Part shown: piece after piece, positions 5,311 to 8,659 of the stretch | Layout of the letters: each line of letters opens with the position of its first letter | Numbering within the stretch: the stretch's first letter is position 1 | The notes under the pieces: generated by a model | What the model saw: only the letters and a program-made list of their open reading frames with translations | The model's database searches: none | Told to the model about the DNA's origin: nothing | From: Pedosphaera sp. | Lineage (GTDB): Bacteria; Verrucomicrobiota; Verrucomicrobiia; Limisphaerales; SXTU01 | Assembly (NCBI GenBank): GCA_009695395.1 | Contig: SIBB01000130.1 | Location: forward strand, 1 to 8,659 | Length of the DNA: 8,659 nucleotides | Direction of reading: 5' to 3' | Position numbers and translations under genes: made by a program

Positions 5311-7002
5311 ATGGCTGAACCAACCCAACCCGCGCCGACCCTCGCCGAGGAATTCCTCGTGGAGTTCCGCGCCTTCTGGGCGTGGCTGCCGGACAAGCCG
5401 CTGTTCTTCACCCTGCTCGGCGCGTGGGCGGGGCTGTTCCACTTCCTCGGCCACTGCTCGTTCAACTTCACCGACCAACCCTCGCTCTTCGCCTGGATGT
5501 GGGGCGCGTGGAGCGCGGAGGCGCTGGAGGCGGAACACGGCAAGCTCGTGCCTGTCGTCGTCCTGATTTTGCTCTGGCTGCGACGCAACGAACTGCTCGC
5601 CACACCCACCCGGCGTTGGCTGCCCGCGCTGGGCGGCGTCGCGCTCGCCCTCGTGCTGCACGTCATCGCCTTCACTGTGCAACAGCCGCGCGTCTCGATG
5701 GTGGCCCTGGCGGGCGGGGTTTGGTGCTTCGTCGGCCTCGTGTGGGGACCGGGCTGGTTGCGGAAAACGTTCTTCCCATTCCTGCTGCTGGGCTTCTGCG
5801 TGCCGCTGGAGGGGTTGGGCGAAGGGCTCTTGTTCCAACTGCGCCTGCTTGTGACGCAGCTCTCCGTGGGCATCGGCCACAACCTCCTCGGCCTCGACGT
5901 GCTGCGCGATGGCACGGCCATCTTCAACACCGCGCGCACCTTCAACTACGACGTCGCTCCCGCGTGCAGCGGCATCCGCAGCCTCACCTCGCTGCTGGCG
6001 GTGACGACGATCTACGGCTACGTCGCGTTCCGCGCGCCGTGGAAGCGGGCGGTGATGATGGCGCTGGCCGCGCCGTTGGCCGTGGCGGGCAACGTGGCGC
6101 GCATCACGACGGTCATCATCCTCGCCGAAGCCTTCGGTCACAAAGCCGGCGCAGCGGCGGAGACGAATCTTGGCTACGTCACCTTCGCCGTGGCTATCGG
6201 GTTAATGTTTCTGGCGGGCTGGCTGATGCGGGAGAAGGCAGCCCCGCCCGTGACCCTCGGTAGGGCCGAGCGGCCGGTCGGCCAGCCGACCCCGCCGCTG
6301 GTTGGCCCAGCGCTCATCGCCGCGCTGCTCCTCATGGCCTTGGCTGGCGGCGTGATTTACCAACTCCAGACGCGGCAAACCCTCGGTCGCCCCGGCGTGC
6401 TGGCTGAGCCACAGGCCGATTCCCCGCGTTGGCGCATTCCACTGCCAGAGCAAGTCGCCGGGATGACCTCGCAGGAAGTGCCAGCGGCGGAAGTGGAGTT
6501 AAGCGCGCTCCCCGCTGACACCTCCATCGGCAAACGCCTCTACACCGCGACCAACGGCCCGCCGCTCTTGCTGCAAGTCGTGCTGATGGGCCGCGACCGC
6601 ACGAGCATCCACCAGCCCCAATACTGCCTCACCGGTCAGGGCTGGCTCATCGAGAAGACCGAGGAAGTGCGGCTGCCCCTCGCGCAGCAGCCGCCGCACG
6701 AGGTGCCCGCGCTCAAGCTCACCGCCAGCAAAGTCTTTACCACCGCCGACGGTCAGCGCGTCCCCGTGCGCGCTATCTACGTGTATTGGTTCGTGGCCGA
6801 CGGCGCGCTCACGGCGCACCGCTCCCAGCGGCTGCGCTGGATGGCGGAGGAGCTGTTGAAGACTGGCACCCTGCAACGCTGGGCCTACGTGGCCTGCTTC
6901 GCCCAGTGCGCGCCCGGCGACGAGGACCAGACCTTCGCCCGCGTGAAGGAGTTCGTCGCCGCAGCGGTGCCGGAGTTTCAACGCTCCCCCGCACCGCGCT
7001 AA
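5311..7002 (+). CDS. Exosortase/archaeosortase family protein fused to an EpsI-type domain
   Basis: The product has 563 residues. Exosortases are multi-pass inner-membrane cysteine transpeptidases that recognise C-terminal sorting tags such as PEP-CTERM, usually in organisms making exopolysaccharide. Residues 1-30 are cytoplasmic; about eight hydrophobic helices follow between 31 and 304. The catalytic signature APACSGIRSL holds Cys219. NVARI supplies the conserved Arg264, and His277 (FGHKAG) is the likely third active-site residue. After a linker and another membrane helix (about 331-350), residues 351-563 form an EpsI/DUF3485-type domain with the hallmark IHQPQYCLTGQGW (433-445); this domain is often a separate gene. 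I chose ATG 5311 over an in-frame TTG at 5275, because the earlier start would add a 12-residue extension with no family support and would overlap the possible promoter. No sorting-tag substrate is visible in the window. The gene converges on cysN with a 2-nt gap. Confidence 0.9.
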   Translation: MAEPTQPAPTLAEEFLVEFRAFWAWLPDKPLFFTLLGAWAGLFHFLGHCSFNFTDQPSLFAWMWGAWSAEALEAEHGKLVPVVVLILLWLRRNELLATPTRRWLPALGGVALALVLHVIAFTVQQPRVSMVALAGGVWCFVGLVWGPGWLRKTFFPFLLLGFCVPLEGLGEGLLFQLRLLVTQLSVGIGHNLLGLDVLRDGTAIFNTARTFNYDVAPACSGIRSLTSLLAVTTIYGYVAFRAPWKRAVMMALAAPLAVAGNVARITTVIILAEAFGHKAGAAAETNLGYVTFAVAIGLMFLAGWLMREKAAPPVTLGRAERPVGQPTPPLVGPALIAALLLMALAGGVIYQLQTRQTLGRPGVLAEPQADSPRWRIPLPEQVAGMTSQEVPAAEVELSALPADTSIGKRLYTATNGPPLLLQVVLMGRDRTSIHQPQYCLTGQGWLIEKTEEVRLPLAQQPPHEVPALKLTASKVFTTADGQRVPVRAIYVYWFVADGALTAHRSQRLRWMAEELLKTGTLQRWAYVACFAQCAPGDEDQTFARVKEFVAAAVPEFQRSPAPR

Positions 7003-7004
7003 CT

Positions 7005-8321
7005 TCAAATCGCGAAGTCGCTATACTCCGGCTTCACCAACTCGGTGGGCGGATACAGCATGCCCGCGGCGACGGTTGCGTTCGTGCCCTGTTCGATGAG
7101 GATGAACGAACCGGTCAGGCGGTTGCTGCTGTAGGCATCGAACACGAGCGGCTTCGCGGTGCGGATGCGGACTTCGCCGATGTCATTCAACCCCAGCTCC
7201 GCCGGATTCGGCTCGGGGTCGAAGGTTTTGATGTTGATGCGGCTGTCGAGGTGCGTGACCACGGCCTGCACGGTCTGCGTCGCGTGCTTGAGGAAGTATT
7301 TTTTGCCGCCCTGGAGCGGGCGCGAGTTCATCCAGCAGACGCGTCCAGTCAGCTCGCTGGCCATGCCCGGCAGATGGTCCAGGCCGATGAGCATGTCGCC
7401 CCGGCTCACGTCCAGATCGTGCTCCAGCACCAGCGTGACCGACTGCGGGCAGAACGCCTCCGCCAGCGGGCCGTCGTAGGTCCAGATTTCCTTCACGGTG
7501 CTCTTCGTGCCGCTGGGCAGGACCATCACCTTCTGCCCGACCTTCACGATGCCGCCGGCGAGTTGCCCGCTGAGACCGCGGAAGTCGTGCAGGGTTTTGT
7601 CGGTCGGATTGTTCGGGCGGTTCACCCACTGCACGGGGAAACGCAGGCCGGTGAGGCTCCAGTCGCTCGCGATGTGGACCGTCTCCAGATGCGCGAGCAA
7701 CGAAGGGCCGCCATACCACGGCGTGTGCTTCGACGGCTCGACGACGTTGTCGCCATTGAGCGCGCTGAGGGGGATGAACTTTACGTCCTTGAACGCGTCG
7801 AGCTTGGGCAGGAAGCCCTCGATTTCGTCGCGAATCTCGGTGAAGCGCGCCTCGCTCCAGTCCACGAGGTCCATCTTGTTCACCGCGATGACGAGGTGCG
7901 GAATGCCGAGCAACGCCGCGAGGTAAGTGTGCCGCCGCGTCTGCTCGATGACCCCGAGCCGCGCGTCCACGAGGACGATGGAGAGATTCGCGGTGCTCGC
8001 GCCCGTGACCATGTTGCGCGTGTATTGCACGTGCCCCGGCGTGTCCGCGACGATGAACTTGCGCTTGGGCGTGGCGAAGTAGCGGTAGGCCACGTCAATC
8101 GTGATGCCCTGTTCGCGTTCGGCGCGCAGGCCGTCGGTGAGGTTGGCGAGGTTCACCTGCCCGCCGCCGGTGATGTCCGCGCTGCGCTCGAGCGCCTCCA
8201 TCTGGTCTTCCATGATGGACTTCGAGTCGTAGAGCAGCCGGCCGATGAGCGTGGACTTGCCGTCGTCCACGGAGCCGCAGGTGTTGAAGCGGAGGAGTTC
8301 GATAGGATGGGTGTGGGGCAT
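7005..8321 (-). CDS. cysN: Sulfate adenylyltransferase subunit 1 (GTPase subunit CysN)
   Basis: The product has 438 residues, within the usual CysN range without a fused APS kinase. CysN hydrolyses GTP to drive the CysD subunit's formation of adenosine 5'-phosphosulfate from ATP and sulfate, in the cytoplasm. The translation-factor GTPase motifs are all present: P-loop GSVDDGKST (16-24), GITID (72-76), DTPGH (93-97), NKMD (148-151) and SAL (186-188). The EF-Tu-like beta-barrel domains follow, from about 225 to the end, including the Q.VNRPN segment near 231-237 typical of CysN. There is no C-terminal CysC domain, so this is not a NodQ/CysNC fusion. The gene normally sits directly behind cysD; here the gene 41 nt upstream on the same strand is a different one. 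The start is the ATG at 8321, with no Shine-Dalgarno sequence; the PIELLRFNTCGSVDDGKS beginning matches the family. Confidence 0.95.
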   Translation of the reverse strand: MPHTHPIELLRFNTCGSVDDGKSTLIGRLLYDSKSIMEDQMEALERSADITGGGQVNLANLTDGLRAEREQGITIDVAYRYFATPKRKFIVADTPGHVQYTRNMVTGASTANLSIVLVDARLGVIEQTRRHTYLAALLGIPHLVIAVNKMDLVDWSEARFTEIRDEIEGFLPKLDAFKDVKFIPLSALNGDNVVEPSKHTPWYGGPSLLAHLETVHIASDWSLTGLRFPVQWVNRPNNPTDKTLHDFRGLSGQLAGGIVKVGQKVMVLPSGTKSTVKEIWTYDGPLAEAFCPQSVTLVLEHDLDVSRGDMLIGLDHLPGMASELTGRVCWMNSRPLQGGKKYFLKHATQTVQAVVTHLDSRINIKTFDPEPNPAELGLNDIGEVRIRTAKPLVFDAYSSNRLTGSFILIEQGTNATVAAGMLYPPTELVKPEYSDFAI

Positions 8322-8362
8322 GGAGTAGGAAAGTTAGTTAATGCTAAACAATACAGCGCGAA

Positions 8363-8659
8363 TCAAACGGACAAATGCTTCTTCACCACCGCCATCGTCT
8401 CACGCTGGCGTCGCTCCACGAACTCGCGCGCCTTCGCAGCCTTCGCCTTCGCGGCAGCCGGGTCCTTCGCCATCGCGAGCACGGCGGGGACGAGCTTTGC
8501 GCGCTCCTCCTCCTTGTCGAAATCGAAGAGCCAATCGCCGAGGCCGATGTCGCGCCACATGATTCCCTTGCTCGTCTGCTCAGCCCAACGGCAGACGATG
8601 GCGGGAATGCCGTTGCCCACGCACATGATGGGCGAGTGCATTTCGTTGCCGAAGAGGCC
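8363..8659 (-). CDS. Probable polysaccharide pyruvyl transferase-like protein (C-terminal fragment)
   Basis: The frame is open to the window edge, so only the last 98 residues are seen; the stop is TGA at 8365-8363. The fragment reads GLFGNEMHSPIMCVGNGIPAIVCR..., continues with EQTSKGIMWRDIGLGDWLFD, and ends in an Ala/Lys/Glu-rich helix. The E-M-H-S-P-I, G-x-P-A-I-V and K-G-x-M-W-R-D-I-G-L pattern resembles the C-terminal part of polysaccharide pyruvyl transferase family proteins (GT-B-like fold) from Planctomycetes and Verrucomicrobia. Such proteins add pyruvyl ketals to cell-surface sugars, although many members are uncharacterised. Another sugar-transferase family with the same fold is possible. 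An internal ATG at 8641 is not the true start, because the coding pattern continues upstream of it. The gene lies 41 nt upstream of cysN on the same strand, so co-transcription is likely. Confidence 0.6.
   Translation of the reverse strand, partial: GLFGNEMHSPIMCVGNGIPAIVCRWAEQTSKGIMWRDIGLGDWLFDFDKEEERAKLVPAVLAMAKDPAAAKAKAAKAREFVERRQRETMAVVKKHLSV

Noticed and set aside
5296..6263. Long antisense and +2-frame open frames over the exosortase gene
   Set aside because: They are Arg/Gln/Ala-rich shadow products; the exosortase frame has the catalytic residues and membrane helices.
1..8659. CRISPR array, phage genes, transposase, toxin-antitoxin or secondary-metabolite cluster
   Set aside because: I looked for spaced repeats, terminal inverted repeats and matching protein motifs and saw none; the window looks like ordinary chromosomal envelope and metabolism genes.

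Overview
The window reads as GC-rich chromosomal DNA from a Gram-negative bacterium, most likely a member of the Verrucomicrobiota (Pedosphaera/Limisphaera-like) or a close PVC-group relative. The basis is a prepilin-like protein with an H-X9-DG C-terminal motif, an exosortase fused to an EpsI-type domain, a full BamA/Skp outer-membrane assembly pair, and the absence of recognisable Shine-Dalgarno sequences before any of the six visible starts. The phylum is an inference; no rRNA or other taxonomic marker is present.

Left part (1-840, plus strand): the 3' end of an H-X9-DG prepilin-like gene, followed after 15 nt by a small predicted lipoprotein of unknown function. A 215-nt non-coding gap (841-1055) follows. 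It holds a short sequence resembling a family of dispersed intergenic repeats and a small AT-rich hairpin.

Middle part (1056-5188, minus strand): read in the direction of transcription, the order is a membrane-anchored GrpE-like protein (5188-4337), BamA (4118-1788) and an OmpH/Skp periplasmic chaperone (1694-1056). BamA folds outer-membrane proteins and Skp carries them across the periplasm. The GrpE-like protein has two N-terminal membrane helices, a long coiled coil and a recognisable GrpE C-terminal domain. It is the most unusual gene here, because GrpE is normally a soluble DnaK exchange factor.

Right part (5189-8659): a divergent intergenic region with a 7-bp tandem repeat separates the GrpE-like gene from a plus-strand exosortase-EpsI fusion (5311-7002), which sorts surface proteins or supports exopolysaccharide export. 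It converges, with only 2 nt between stop codons, on a minus-strand cysN (8321-7005), the GTPase subunit of ATP sulfurylase. Upstream of cysN is not cysD but the 3' end of a probable polysaccharide pyruvyl transferase-like gene (8659-8363), which runs off the window.

The theme is mostly envelope biogenesis: pilin-like surface protein, lipoprotein, outer-membrane assembly, protein sorting and polysaccharide modification, with sulfate activation alongside. I found no tRNA, rRNA, CRISPR array, insertion sequence or convincing rho-independent terminator.
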